Below, one piece after another: positions 52,135 to 60,718 of a stretch of 64,000 nt of DNA. The notes under the pieces were generated by a model. It did not search any database, was not told where the DNA came from, and saw only the letters and a list, made by a program, of their open reading frames with translations. The stretch covers positions 1-64,000 of the forward strand of contig CAKUAI010000008.1 in NCBI GenBank assembly GCA_934636245.1, read 5' to 3'. A program made the translations under genes and the position numbers. Each line of letters begins with the position of its first letter. The stretch's first letter is position 1. Source of the DNA: an uncultured Coriobacteriales bacterium. GTDB taxonomy: Bacteria; Actinomycetota; Coriobacteriia; Coriobacteriales; UMGS124.

Positions 52135-52137
52135 AGC

Positions 52138-53769
52138 TTACCGCTCGTCGGCCCGAGCGCAGGAGGCCTTGATGAAGTCGCGGAACAAGGGATGCGGCTT
52201 GGTGGGACGGCTGCAAAACTCGGGGTGGAACTGGCCTGCGACAAACCAGGGATGAACATCGCGAGGAAGCTCGATCATCTCAACGAGGCGGCCGTCGGGC
52301 GAGGTGCCCGACACCACCAGACCCGCCTCCACAAGCTGGGGGCGGAACTCGTTGTTCACCTCGAAACGATGACGATGACGCTCGGAGATATGCTCCTGGC
52401 CATAGGCCTCGGCACCCAGCGTGCCGGCAACAACGTCGCAGGGATAGGCGCCCAGGCGCATGGTGCCGCCCATGTCGACGATGCCGGCCTGGTCGGGCAT
52501 GAGGGCAATGACGGGATGCTGAGTCGTCTCGCTGAACTCGGCAGAGTTGGCGTCAGCCCAACCGAGCACGTCGCGGGCAAACTCGGTCACGGCAACCTGA
52601 AGGCCCAGGCAGATGCCGAGGTAGGGAATCTTGTGCGTGCGGGCATAGCGGGCAGCGCAAATCTTGCCCTCGAATGCACGCGAGCCAAAGCCGCCGGGCA
52701 CGAGGATGCCGTCGGCGGCACCCAGGACCTCGTCGGCGTTGGCGTCGCAAAGCGTCTCGCCGTCGATGAGCTCGATGTCAACGGCGCGGCCGTTGGCGAC
52801 GCCGGCGTGGTGCAGGGCCTCGATGACCGACAGATATGCGTCAGGAAGCTGGGTGTACTTGCCCACAAGCTTGATCTTGACCTCGCCGAGCGTGTCGCGG
52901 GTTGCCTCGGCGGCCGCCTTGGCATCGAGGAAGGCGTCCCACTCGGTCATGTCGGACGTACGGGGGTCCAAGCCCAGGCGCTCGCAGACCTTGAGGTCAA
53001 AGCCCTGGTCGGCAAGCATCTTGGGCACGTCGTAGATGGAGGGGCAGTCGCCGTTCACAAAGACCTCGTCGGGGTCGACGTCGCAGAACGACGCAATCTT
53101 GTGACAGATCTTTTCGTCCACCTCGTGGTCGGCACGCAAGACAATGATGTCAGGAGAGACACCCAGGCCGCGCAGCTCCTTGACGGAGTGCTGGGTGGGC
53201 TTGGTCTTCACCTCGTGCGATGCGGCGATGTAGGGAAGCAGCGACACGTGGATGTAGCAGACGTTCTCGTATCCCACATCCTTGCGGAACTGGCGGATGG
53301 CCTCGATGAAAGGCTGCGACTCGATGTCGCCGATGGTACCGCCGATCTCAGTGATGACGACGTCGGCACCGGCCTTGTCGGCCACGCGGTGCATGCGAGC
53401 CTTGATTTCGTTGGTGACGTGGGGAATGACCTGCACCGTGCCGCCGAGGAAGTCACCATGGCGCTCGCGGTTGATGAGGGTCTGGTACACCGAACCCTGC
53501 GTGACATTGGAGTCACGGTTGAGGCTCTCGTCGATAAAACGCTCGTAGTGGCCCAGGTCGAGGTCGCCCTCGTGGCCGTCGTCGGTCACAAAGACCTCGC
53601 CATGCTGGAAGGGGCTCATCGTGCCAGGGTCGACGTTGAGGTAGGGATCCATCTTCTGCATCGTGACCTTGTAGCCGCGGCTCTTGAGAAGGCGGCCCAA
53701 AGACGCTGCGGTAATGCCCTTACCCAGGGACGATACGACTCCGCCAGTCACGAATACATGTTTTGTCAT
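52138..53769 (-). CDS. pyrG: CTP synthase
   Basis: A 543-residue enzyme that aminates UTP to CTP. The synthetase domain opens KHVFVTGGVVSSLGKGITAA and contains KMDPYLNVDPGTMSPFQHGE and VITEIGGTIGDIESQPFIEA. The glutamine amidotransferase domain has the nucleophile in YLGICLGLQ and the His/Glu pair in GQFHPEF. Full length. It precedes xerD by three bases on the same strand. Confidence 0.98.
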   Translation of the reverse strand: MTKHVFVTGGVVSSLGKGITAASLGRLLKSRGYKVTMQKMDPYLNVDPGTMSPFQHGEVFVTDDGHEGDLDLGHYERFIDESLNRDSNVTQGSVYQTLINRERHGDFLGGTVQVIPHVTNEIKARMHRVADKAGADVVITEIGGTIGDIESQPFIEAIRQFRKDVGYENVCYIHVSLLPYIAASHEVKTKPTQHSVKELRGLGVSPDIIVLRADHEVDEKICHKIASFCDVDPDEVFVNGDCPSIYDVPKMLADQGFDLKVCERLGLDPRTSDMTEWDAFLDAKAAAEATRDTLGEVKIKLVGKYTQLPDAYLSVIEALHHAGVANGRAVDIELIDGETLCDANADEVLGAADGILVPGGFGSRAFEGKICAARYARTHKIPYLGICLGLQVAVTEFARDVLGWADANSAEFSETTQHPVIALMPDQAGIVDMGGTMRLGAYPCDVVAGTLGAEAYGQEHISERHRHRFEVNNEFRPQLVEAGLVVSGTSPDGRLVEMIELPRDVHPWFVAGQFHPEFCSRPTKPHPLFRDFIKASCARADER

Positions 53770-53925
53770 AGGTGAGTTCCCGTTCCTCTCGCCATGCCGT
53801 ACGCGGCGGCAGCCGTTAAGTTACGGGGTTTCATTTTAGCACGGCCATGTTTCAAGTCGTGTTCGCCGCAGATATCAATAAAATATTGAAAATATTGCCA
53901 ATCCAAGGAGAGCACTGTGCCTCCC

Positions 53926-55383
53926 CTACTCGCCCTTACCTTCGACCAAGTCGATAAGCTCCTGGTGAGAGTGGATGTCGAGCTTGGCATAGATATGCTT
54001 GACGTGGGCCTTGACAGTGTTGCGCGACACACTTAGGCGCTCCTCGATGTACTCGCGGTTGCGCCCGCGCGCAAGCATCTCGAACACCTCGGCCTCGCGG
54101 GGCGTGAGCTGGTGAGAGGCCGCCACCTGGGCACAGCGCTCGGCAAAAATCTCATCAGCAGAAACATGCACCTCGATGTCGGGCTCGGGGGGCACGACGC
54201 CTTCGATGGTGGCGCGCAGCGAAAAGCCGCGCAGGCCGAAAAGCATGTAGGCGACAAGGGCAAGCAGCAAAAGGGCAACAAACTGGGCCAGCTGCTGGTG
54301 GCCATCCGTGACCTCGATGCGGTTAGCCGTGGTACCCAGAAGAGCGCCCAGTGTCGTGGCCAGGCCCGACATGCCCTGGCCCCATCCCATGATGGACAGT
54401 GCGGCAAGGGGGTTGCGGGCGGCAAGGGCGACAAGCGTTGAATTGAGGGCGACACCAAACACGCAGGTACCGACCGTCAGAAGGCCATTTGCCAGCACCG
54501 CGCTACTCGGCCCAACCACTATGACAAGCAAAAAGCCCGCGGTGAGAGCCAAAAGCGACACGTCGACAATCTCATCGCCAATGAATCGCCCGCGAAGCGC
54601 AAGCGTCACGAACGTCAGCACGCCCGCAAACACAAGGCCGAGGTTGCCGAAGGACGGGGATCCCGCCACTTCGCCAAAGCGCAGCGCAAAGCCAAACGCC
54701 GCCTGCACAAAAATGATGCAGACATAGAGGTTGCTCGTAAGCGGCAGATACGAGGCGGGACGCGTGACGGAGAGCTCCGTGGCGGCAGGGCCGGCGGCTA
54801 TCTCGTCGGCAAGGGCGCCGGCGCGACGATGGGCGCATGCGAGACAGACGGGAACAAGCGCCACAAGCAAAATGGCGCACACTTGTTGGGGAAGCGCGAC
54901 AATGCGCACGATCAGGTCAAACAGCTGAGCAAACACGGCGCCCAGCGCGATGGCAACAACCGCTTGGGGGGCCGGCAGCGACACGGCCGCCAGGTTCGAG
55001 CTGATGGAGGCCCATCCGCGGCTCGTCACAAACAGGCATGCGCCCAACACCAAAAGGGCTGGGACGCGCAGGATCAAACCCATGAACATGCCAATGACGC
55101 CGAGGGCCCAGAAAGCCAGCATGATAGAAAAGAGCCGTTTGCCACTCAAAAGCGCAGGCCGGGCAAGCGAGATGAGACCGAGCGCAATGGAGACAAGCGA
55201 GCTGCACGTAATCGAGATGTCACGCGCGTAGGTAAACACATCGTCAAACAAGGGGAAGAGCGAGCGGTTCATAAGCTGCACGGTAAGACCCGCCAGTCCC
55301 ATCGCACAGCAGACGAGCCAGAACTCACGGTTGGCAAACGTCTCCCGACAGAATTCGCGTACGTGCTGCACCGCCCGTGCCAC
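53926..55383 (-). CDS. LuxR-type regulator with a multi-helix membrane sensor domain
   Basis: About 485 residues. The first 400 form roughly twelve hydrophobic helices in an MFS-like arrangement (WLVCCAMGLAGLTVQLMNRS and onward). Residues about 420-485 are a LuxR/NarL-type winged helix: LTPREAEVFEMLARGRNREY, then IEERLSVSRNTVKAHVKHIY. Such membrane LuxR proteins are abundant in Eggerthella-like bacteria, where they often sit next to exported flavin reductases. Here the reductase gene is directly upstream. The start is taken as GTG at 55383, but GTG at 55371 is also possible. The signal sensed is unknown. Confidence 0.85.
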   Translation of the reverse strand: MARAVQHVREFCRETFANREFWLVCCAMGLAGLTVQLMNRSLFPLFDDVFTYARDISITCSSLVSIALGLISLARPALLSGKRLFSIMLAFWALGVIGMFMGLILRVPALLVLGACLFVTSRGWASISSNLAAVSLPAPQAVVAIALGAVFAQLFDLIVRIVALPQQVCAILLVALVPVCLACAHRRAGALADEIAAGPAATELSVTRPASYLPLTSNLYVCIIFVQAAFGFALRFGEVAGSPSFGNLGLVFAGVLTFVTLALRGRFIGDEIVDVSLLALTAGFLLVIVVGPSSAVLANGLLTVGTCVFGVALNSTLVALAARNPLAALSIMGWGQGMSGLATTLGALLGTTANRIEVTDGHQQLAQFVALLLLALVAYMLFGLRGFSLRATIEGVVPPEPDIEVHVSADEIFAERCAQVAASHQLTPREAEVFEMLARGRNREYIEERLSVSRNTVKAHVKHIYAKLDIHSHQELIDLVEGKGE

Positions 55384-55565
55384 TCCCCGCCCCCTTCGCG
55401 CGCAAACCGCCCCGACACCCGCGATTCTACACGCGAAAGGGGCAGCCCCCAGCCCATGGCCGAAGACTGCCCTCTCAATCACTCAAACTTCCCTCGAACC
55501 CCACATCACACAGCGCCATGCTCGGAGCAGGTCTTGCGACGAGTCCCGTGGACAACGCAGCGGAC

Positions 55566-55677
55566 GAGGTTCCGCATCCCACCAAAAGCGGGTTCTCAGG
55601 CGCAAGGCGCACAGGTGCGATGTGTACTGGAGTACATGAGCACCTGTGGAACGCAGCGCCTGAGGTTCCGCAACTCA
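55566..55677 (-). repeat. Structured repeat, copy c (abutting the flavoprotein stop)
   Basis: Outer stem CTCAGGCGC (55595-55603)/GCGCCTGAG (55656-55664), inner stem CACAGGTG/CACCTGTG, apex TGTACTCCAGTACA. The internal loops are again TGCGTTC and CGCCTT on the minus strand. The stems differ from copy b but still pair, which is compensatory change. GAGGTTCCGCA occurs at both ends, 96 bases apart, and the edge reads TAGTGAG at the stop codon. Confidence 0.85.
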
Positions 55678-57375
55678 CTAGTTGGCGAACTCCTGGCCAA
55701 GGATGTAGGCCTCGGTGGTAGTCCGCCCGCACGCAAGGCCGGTGAACAGGTTGGGGTAGCTCACGCAGAAGAAGCCGCCCGAGCAGTCACCGATGGCATA
55801 GAGGCCCTCGATGGGGTTGTTGTCCTGGTCAAGCACCTGCATGTGGGTGTTGATGAGCAGGCCGTCGAACGTGGCGAGGTGCCAGGAGCCGGTGCGCACG
55901 CCGTAGAAGGGAGGCGTGTCGAGCTTCGTGAGGCGATAGGCCTCCTTGTAGTAATCGGGGTCGGCGCCCTCGTCGCAGTACCCGTTGTACTTCTCAACCG
56001 TAGCCACGAGGTTCTCAGCGGGAATGTTGAGCTTCTCGGCGAGCTCTTCGATGGTGTCGGCCTGCTGGATGTAGCCGTCCTCGATGAGCTTGGCGTTCAT
56101 GTTGTTCCACACCACGTCGAACGGGATGTTGTTCTGAGCGCCGTTGTCGAAGGGGAACAGGCGGCAGCAACCAACCTCGTTGAGCTGCTCGGCCTTGGCC
56201 TTGGCGTCGGAATCCCAAATGTCGCAATAGGTGTGGTAGGGCTGGCTCCACGTGGAGTGCAGCATGTAGTCGTAGGGGCCGCTCTCGTTGCAGAAGCGCT
56301 CGCCGTTGAGGTTGACCTTGAGGAAGGGCTGCTCGCCGAACCAGAACCAACGGCCCACAACGCCGTTGCCAGCGACCTCATCGGGCATGACGCAGCAGCG
56401 GTTGAAGAGAATCGACGTGCCGATCGGGTCCTTGCGGGCACCGAGCCACATGCCGGCCTTGATGCCCGAACCGTCGTCGGTGGAGCCGGAGGTGCACAGG
56501 ATGCGGCCGTCGACGATCTCGGGCTGCAATGCCTCCATCATCTCGGTGTTCGTGGAGTAGCCACCCGTGGCAAGCACGACGCCCTTGGAGGCGTTGACGC
56601 GCACATAGTGGCCGTCAGTGGTGTCCTGGGCGATGGCGCCGGTCACGCGGCCGGTCTCGTCCTGCTCGAGCTTGACCATGGGGCAGCTCCAGCGCACCTC
56701 GGCGCCGGCGTCGATGGCAGCCTGACGCATGACCTTGGTGTAGGAGTCGTCATCGCCGGCAGCCTCGGTCTTCTGGGGGCTATGGCCAGTGGCGTAAGCA
56801 CGGTCGCGGCCCTCGCCGTCCTGGTTGCCGACGCCACCCTCGAACTCCATGACGAACTTGCCCGTGGCCTCGATGGTGTCGGTGACCCAGTCAATGACCT
56901 CGCCGGAGCGCTGGGCCCACATCTTGATGAGGTCGTAGTTGCAGAAACCGTTGGCATAGCGGACGATGTCCTCGACGGCGTCCTTCTCCTCGATCTTGAA
57001 CTCGGGGAACTCGTCGAAGGAGGCGAGCTGGAGCTTGGAGTTCATAGCGCCGATGTCCTCGCGCATCTTCTGGCAGGTCTCCTCGGCGTCACGCTCGATG
57101 ACGAGCGTCTTGCTGCCGTTCTGGGCGCAAGAAAGCGCGCAGGGCACGCCGCCGGTGTTGAAGCCGCAGATGAGAACCTCGGTCTCGAGGGTCTCAGTGA
57201 TGTCGGACTCGGCGATCTGGGGTGCCTCGCCCAGCCAAGCGGGGTTGCCCTCGGCGGTCAGGGCGTCCTGGGCCTGGGCGGCAGAAGCGCCAGCCAGGCT
57301 GGCGGCAGCGGCGACGCCTGCACCGGCAAGTGCGGCGCCGGCGACAAAGTTGCGGCGGGTCAGGGTCTCGTTCAT
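55678..57375 (-). CDS. Tat-exported FAD-binding reductase (fumarate reductase/3-ketosteroid dehydrogenase fold)
   Basis: A 565-residue flavoprotein with a twin-arginine signal (TLTRRNFVAGAALAGAGVAA, Arg7-Arg8). The dinucleotide fold is EVLICGFNTGGVPCALSCAQ, a variant of GxGxxG, followed by TLVIERD. GVVLATGGYSTNTEMMEALQ and GLYAIGDCSGGFFCVSYPNL are the FAD-binding pieces of the fumarate-reductase flavoprotein family. There is no haem or FMN domain in the protein, so electrons must come from a separate donor such as a membrane cytochrome. The substrate is unknown. The ATG at 57375 has AAGGA nine bases upstream. A LuxR regulator follows, and dyads lie upstream. Confidence 0.88.
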   Translation of the reverse strand: MNETLTRRNFVAGAALAGAGVAAAASLAGASAAQAQDALTAEGNPAWLGEAPQIAESDITETLETEVLICGFNTGGVPCALSCAQNGSKTLVIERDAEETCQKMREDIGAMNSKLQLASFDEFPEFKIEEKDAVEDIVRYANGFCNYDLIKMWAQRSGEVIDWVTDTIEATGKFVMEFEGGVGNQDGEGRDRAYATGHSPQKTEAAGDDDSYTKVMRQAAIDAGAEVRWSCPMVKLEQDETGRVTGAIAQDTTDGHYVRVNASKGVVLATGGYSTNTEMMEALQPEIVDGRILCTSGSTDDGSGIKAGMWLGARKDPIGTSILFNRCCVMPDEVAGNGVVGRWFWFGEQPFLKVNLNGERFCNESGPYDYMLHSTWSQPYHTYCDIWDSDAKAKAEQLNEVGCCRLFPFDNGAQNNIPFDVVWNNMNAKLIEDGYIQQADTIEELAEKLNIPAENLVATVEKYNGYCDEGADPDYYKEAYRLTKLDTPPFYGVRTGSWHLATFDGLLINTHMQVLDQDNNPIEGLYAIGDCSGGFFCVSYPNLFTGLACGRTTTEAYILGQEFAN

Positions 57376-57510
57376 GGTCAATGTCCTTCCGTTGCGTTCA
57401 GCTTATATGGGAACACACTCGTTCGCGGCGCACGCCCGCAGGCATCCCTGCGCTTGGCCGCGTCGCTGACACCCATAATGGCCCGCCTGCCCCCTAGGAG
57501 CCATTGCCCA

Positions 57511-57610
57511 GCCGGGGTAATCTTTTATTTGCGTATCTACCAGGTAAAATAGAAACAATTACCCTGCCTGGGTAAGCAAGTTTTCCCACTGGAATACCCT
57601 TGAGGGTAAT
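57511..57610. promoter_or_regulatory. Cluster of TACC/GGTA dyads upstream of the flavoprotein
   Basis: TACC-A-GGTA (57538-57546), TTACCC-TGCCT-GGGTAA (57559-57575) and TACCCT-TG-AGGGTA (57595-57608) are perfect dyads within 75 bases, with a GGGGTAAT half-site at 57515-57522. The stretch is AT-rich against its surroundings and lies 140-230 bases upstream of the flavoprotein start. It is a good candidate operator region for the adjacent LuxR protein. Confidence 0.5.
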
Positions 57611-57994
57611 CGCCCGATGCGCTCAAAAACCGCGCGCCGATTCCAAACGCCCAAAGGGGTGCACCGCTTGATCGCCAGACCGGCGGGCAATCGCCCTTCG
57701 GCGATGAGCCCCTTCAAAGACCACGCACACCTCCGGGGCAGCACCCGCTGCGCACGCGCGCTCTCGCACAAAGCGATTTGAGTCGAACTTGATTGACTGG
57801 AGAGAGCGGCGCCCACATGCGTGCGTATAGCGCCCACAGCTCAGCTCCAGCGACGCATGGCCCCTTTCAACGCGGCGTCCGTGTGTATGCATAGAGCCGC
57901 CCCCATATGTAAAGCCGTGCGCTGCGTGGTCAAACACGCGGGCCTATGTATGTCCATGCTTGGCCCAGCAAGCATCTCACATGACAGCGTGCAA
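57611..57994. other. Gene-free region without recognised features
   Basis: Between the dyad cluster and the tRNA terminator I see no conserved protein, RNA gene or repeat. Short open frames exist on both strands but lack ribosome binding sites and family character. A small hairpin with a TTCG loop (AATCGCCCTTCGGCGAT, 57690-57706) is the only structure noted. The stretch 57376-57510 likewise holds only the flavoprotein leader. Confidence 0.5.
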
Positions 57995-58032
57995 CAAAAA
58001 ACGCCCGGAGGCCTAAGCCTTCCGGGCGTTTT
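57995..58032 (-). terminator. Terminator of the tRNA-Lys/tRNA-His transcript
   Basis: AACGCCCGGA (58000-58009) and TCCGGGCGTT (58021-58030) form a 10-bp stem, with GGC/GCC pairs inside. On the minus strand TTTTTT follows. It begins 13 bases after tRNA-Lys. Confidence 0.88.
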
Positions 58033-58042
58033 GAAGTTCATA

Positions 58043-58119
58043 TGGTGCGCCGTCAGGGATTCGAACCCTGGACCTTGGGATTAAGAGTCCCCTGCTCTGG
58101 CCAGCTGAGCTAACGGCGC
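58043..58119 (-). tRNA. tRNA-Lys (anticodon CTT)
   Basis: Cloverleaf on the minus strand: acceptor GCGCCGT/ACGGCGC, discriminator A, encoded CCA. The anticodon loop CTCTTAA between GGGA and TCCC gives CTT, which reads AAG. The T-arm contains GGTTCGAATCC. It lies three bases from tRNA-His and shares its terminator. Confidence 0.96.
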
Positions 58120-58122
58120 AAA

Positions 58123-58199
58123 TGGGGTGAGAAAAGGGGCTCGAACCCTCGACCTTCGGAGCCACAATCCGACGCTCTGCCAACTGAGCTACTCCCACC
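58123..58199 (-). tRNA. tRNA-His (anticodon GTG)
   Basis: Minus-strand cloverleaf with acceptor GTGGGAG/TTCTCAC (two G-U pairs), the extra 5' G of His tRNAs, discriminator C and encoded CCA. The anticodon stem TCGGA/TCCGA holds the loop TTGTGGC, giving GTG. It is the first gene of the pair; the -10-like TATTCT at about 58211-58216 may be its promoter. Confidence 0.95.
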
Positions 58200-58288
58200 A
58201 CGTGCTGCAGGAGAATATTTTGCAGGAAGACACGATGGAAGGCAAGTACTTTCTCAAAGAAATACCTTTCACCACTAGATGCACAAAA

Positions 58289-58672
58289 CTAGGCCGTCAC
58301 TGCGTTCTGTTCCATCTTGCTCGTGAGAATTGCCTCGACCCCGCGCTCGCCAGTGTGGATGCGAATGGCCTCTTCCACGGGGTAGATGAAGATCTTGCCG
58401 TCGCCCACCTCCCCTTCCTTGCCGGTACGGGCGGCGTCCAAAATGATGCCGGCAACCGTATCGACACGCTCGTCGGGCAAGACGATCTCAATCTTGACCT
58501 TTGCCCGCATTCGCACGAGCACTTCGGTTCCCCGGTAATACTCGGTCCATCCATGCTGGTTGCCGGCCCCCTGTACCTGCGAGATCGTCATTCCTTCGAC
58601 GTTTGCAGCAAACAGGGCACTCTTGACCTCTTCGACGGCCTCGGGGCGAACGATTGCCTCTATCTTCTTCAT
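58289..58672 (-). CDS. glnB: Nitrogen regulatory protein P-II
   Basis: A 127-residue PII protein, slightly longer than the usual 112. MKKIEAIVRPEAVEEVKSAL starts the fold. The T-loop carries the uridylylation-type tyrosine in WTEYYRGTEVLVRM, and VKIEIVLPDERVDTVAGIIL followed by GDGKIFIYPVEEAIRIHTGE gives the ATP and 2-oxoglutarate site. PII reads nitrogen and energy state and acts on transporters and enzymes. No amtB or glnA is adjacent here, so its partner is not shown. Confidence 0.95.
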   Translation of the reverse strand: MKKIEAIVRPEAVEEVKSALFAANVEGMTISQVQGAGNQHGWTEYYRGTEVLVRMRAKVKIEIVLPDERVDTVAGIILDAARTGKEGEVGDGKIFIYPVEEAIRIHTGERGVEAILTSKMEQNAVTA

Positions 58673-58846
58673 GCATCCCGTCCTTTCCGGTGAGAGCGAC
58701 GCGTTACACGGCCTTTAAGCCATCCTCACAGTAAGGCGGCAAGATTTCTCAAGCATTTCCGTAAACATCCGTTAACACAGCATTCGCCCAGCGGAAAACC
58801 GGCGGCGGCGACTGAAACCCCGCGCATCTCAGATTCGCTCGCAGCA

Positions 58847-58879
58847 CAAAAAGGCCCGCAGGGGTTCCTGCGGGCCTTT
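58847..58879 (-). terminator. Terminator of the htrA gene
   Basis: AAAGGCCCGCAGG and CCTGCGGGCCTTT form a perfect 13-bp stem around four bases; on the minus strand TTTTTG follows. It lies 48 bases after the protease stop codon. Confidence 0.88.
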
Positions 58880-58926
58880 CCAAAGACTTGTGTGCAGGCG
58901 GCATCGAGCCTGCCTTTGCAGGGTAC

Positions 58927-60531
58927 TTAGGCGTTTACGGCTGCCTCAGCAGCAGACCGGCCCTGCACCTGGCCCGACATGTCGTAGCCGTAGCCGTAGC
59001 CGGGGGCATAGAAGAAGCCATAGCCCCAGCCGGGCATCGCATAACCGTAGCCCTGGCCATAGCCATAGCCATAGCCATCCCCGGCGCCGTACCCATAGCC
59101 CTGGCCATAGCCGTAATCGGAACCATAGCCCCCCTCAGAGCCGGAGCCATATGCGCCGTCATAGGAGTCCTGGCCGGAGAACACGCCAGAGGGGCCCTCG
59201 GCGTCGCTGGAAGACTCACCGTCGGCACTGCCGAACAGGTAGTCGATGATGCTCTTCACCTTGCCGCTGCCGTCTTGCCCAGTGGCATCGGAGGCCTCTT
59301 CCTCAACGTAATCGGTGTCCTTGCCCAGCGTGACCTCAATCTCCTGCCCCTCGCCGTCACGCTCGACCGTAAGGGTCACCGTGTCGCCGATCTTGTGCGA
59401 ACGCACCTGGATGATGAGGTCATTGGCGGAGTAAATCTGCTCGCCGTCGCACGCGGTGATGACGTCGCCGGCCTGAATGCCTGCCTCTTCAGCGCCCGAG
59501 CCCTTCATGACATCCTGCACGTAGGCGCCGACGAGCGTCGAGGACGTGGTGTTGGACGAGCCGACCTGGCTGTAATAGGCGTAGTAATCGTTCATGTTGG
59601 ACACGTGCATGCCAAGCTGCGGGTGGCTCGCCACACCGTCGTTCAGGAGCTGGTCAACGACGTCTCTGATGTAGTTGGAGGGAATGGCGTAGCTCATGCC
59701 TGCCCAATCGCCGGTGCTGGAGGCGTTGTAGGTGGTCATGCCCACAAGCTCACCGTTGGAGTTGACCATGGCGCCGCCCGAGGAGCCCTCGTTGATCATA
59801 GCGTCGGACTGAATGGCGCCCACGTAGTAGGCGGTGGTATCGGTCAGCTGAATGGTGGTGGCGCGGTTGATACCCGAGACGATGCCGGTGGAGACCGAGG
59901 TGTCCTCGCCCATGGGGCTGCCCACCGTCATGACCCACGAACCCACCTTCAGGGCGTCGGAATCACCAAACTCGATGGGGGTCAGCTGCTCGTCGCCCGG
60001 CTCAATCTTAAGTACGGCAATGTCGCTCGTGGGGTCGGTGCCCACAATGGTGGCATCATAGGCCACGTCCCCCATGACAACCTGAATGACAGGCCCATCC
60101 TGCTCGTCCACGTTGTCGTATCCTTCGATGACGTGGTAGTTCGTGAGGATGTGGCCCTCGGTGTCAAGAGCAACGCACGAGCCGCTCGACACACCCACCG
60201 AACCCTGCGTGCCCACGAGGGCATAAACGCTGCCCACCGAAGGCAGGACCTTTTCGGCCACGCTCTCAGCCAGCGTGGGATCGGTGTCGACGGCGGCGGC
60301 CGTACTGGCGGCATTCTCGTCGGCAGACGCGGCGGCAACCGTGGAGCTCTCATCGGCAACAGCCAGGTTGGAGGATGCGGCGTTCGTCATGAACGCGCCG
60401 CCCGCAAGGCCAATCGACAACGCAAGTGCGCCGGCAACGATCTTGCCGGACAGGCCCATACGCGCACGGGCGCGGGCGCTTTCAGGAGCGAACTCGACAA
60501 TCGGCTCGTTGTTCTTGTTGAAGGTACTCAT
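58927..60531 (-). CDS. htrA: HtrA/DegP-type membrane serine protease with Gly/Tyr-rich tail
   Basis: A 534-residue protein with one N-terminal membrane helix (about 30-50) and the rest outside the cytoplasm. The trypsin-like domain has the triad His133 (LTNYHVIEG), Asp170 (TSDIAVLKIE) and Ser251 (NEGSSGGAMVN, where most family members have GNSGG). The PDZ domain (about 334-403) contains GSGAEEAGIQAGDVITACDG. After an acidic linker, residues 457-520 are Gly/Tyr repeats (GYGYGQGYGYG type), unusual for HtrA. It degrades or protects misfolded exported proteins. AAGGA lies upstream of the ATG. Confidence 0.93.
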   Translation of the reverse strand: MSTFNKNNEPIVEFAPESARARARMGLSGKIVAGALALSIGLAGGAFMTNAASSNLAVADESSTVAAASADENAASTAAAVDTDPTLAESVAEKVLPSVGSVYALVGTQGSVGVSSGSCVALDTEGHILTNYHVIEGYDNVDEQDGPVIQVVMGDVAYDATIVGTDPTSDIAVLKIEPGDEQLTPIEFGDSDALKVGSWVMTVGSPMGEDTSVSTGIVSGINRATTIQLTDTTAYYVGAIQSDAMINEGSSGGAMVNSNGELVGMTTYNASSTGDWAGMSYAIPSNYIRDVVDQLLNDGVASHPQLGMHVSNMNDYYAYYSQVGSSNTTSSTLVGAYVQDVMKGSGAEEAGIQAGDVITACDGEQIYSANDLIIQVRSHKIGDTVTLTVERDGEGQEIEVTLGKDTDYVEEEASDATGQDGSGKVKSIIDYLFGSADGESSSDAEGPSGVFSGQDSYDGAYGSGSEGGYGSDYGYGQGYGYGAGDGYGYGYGQGYGYAMPGWGYGFFYAPGYGYGYDMSGQVQGRSAAEAAVNA

Positions 60532-60718
60532 ATGCTGTGTCCTTCCTACTCCCAGGCCCTCAAAGGAGCCGTCGTTTTTTGACTATTGCAGGTTTACCCG
60601 AAACGGCTGAAACATGCGTGAATCAAGCAACCCACAAAGACCTACCAGATACCTGAGGCACCTTTCAGAAAGAGTGGGCGCAAGAGCACCGGGTCCCCCA
60701 ACCCAGCCGCGAAGTCCC

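Noticed and set aside
57559..57837. Small gene upstream of the flavoprotein
   Set aside because: The open frame lacks a ribosome binding site and a recognisable protein pattern, and overlaps the dyad cluster.
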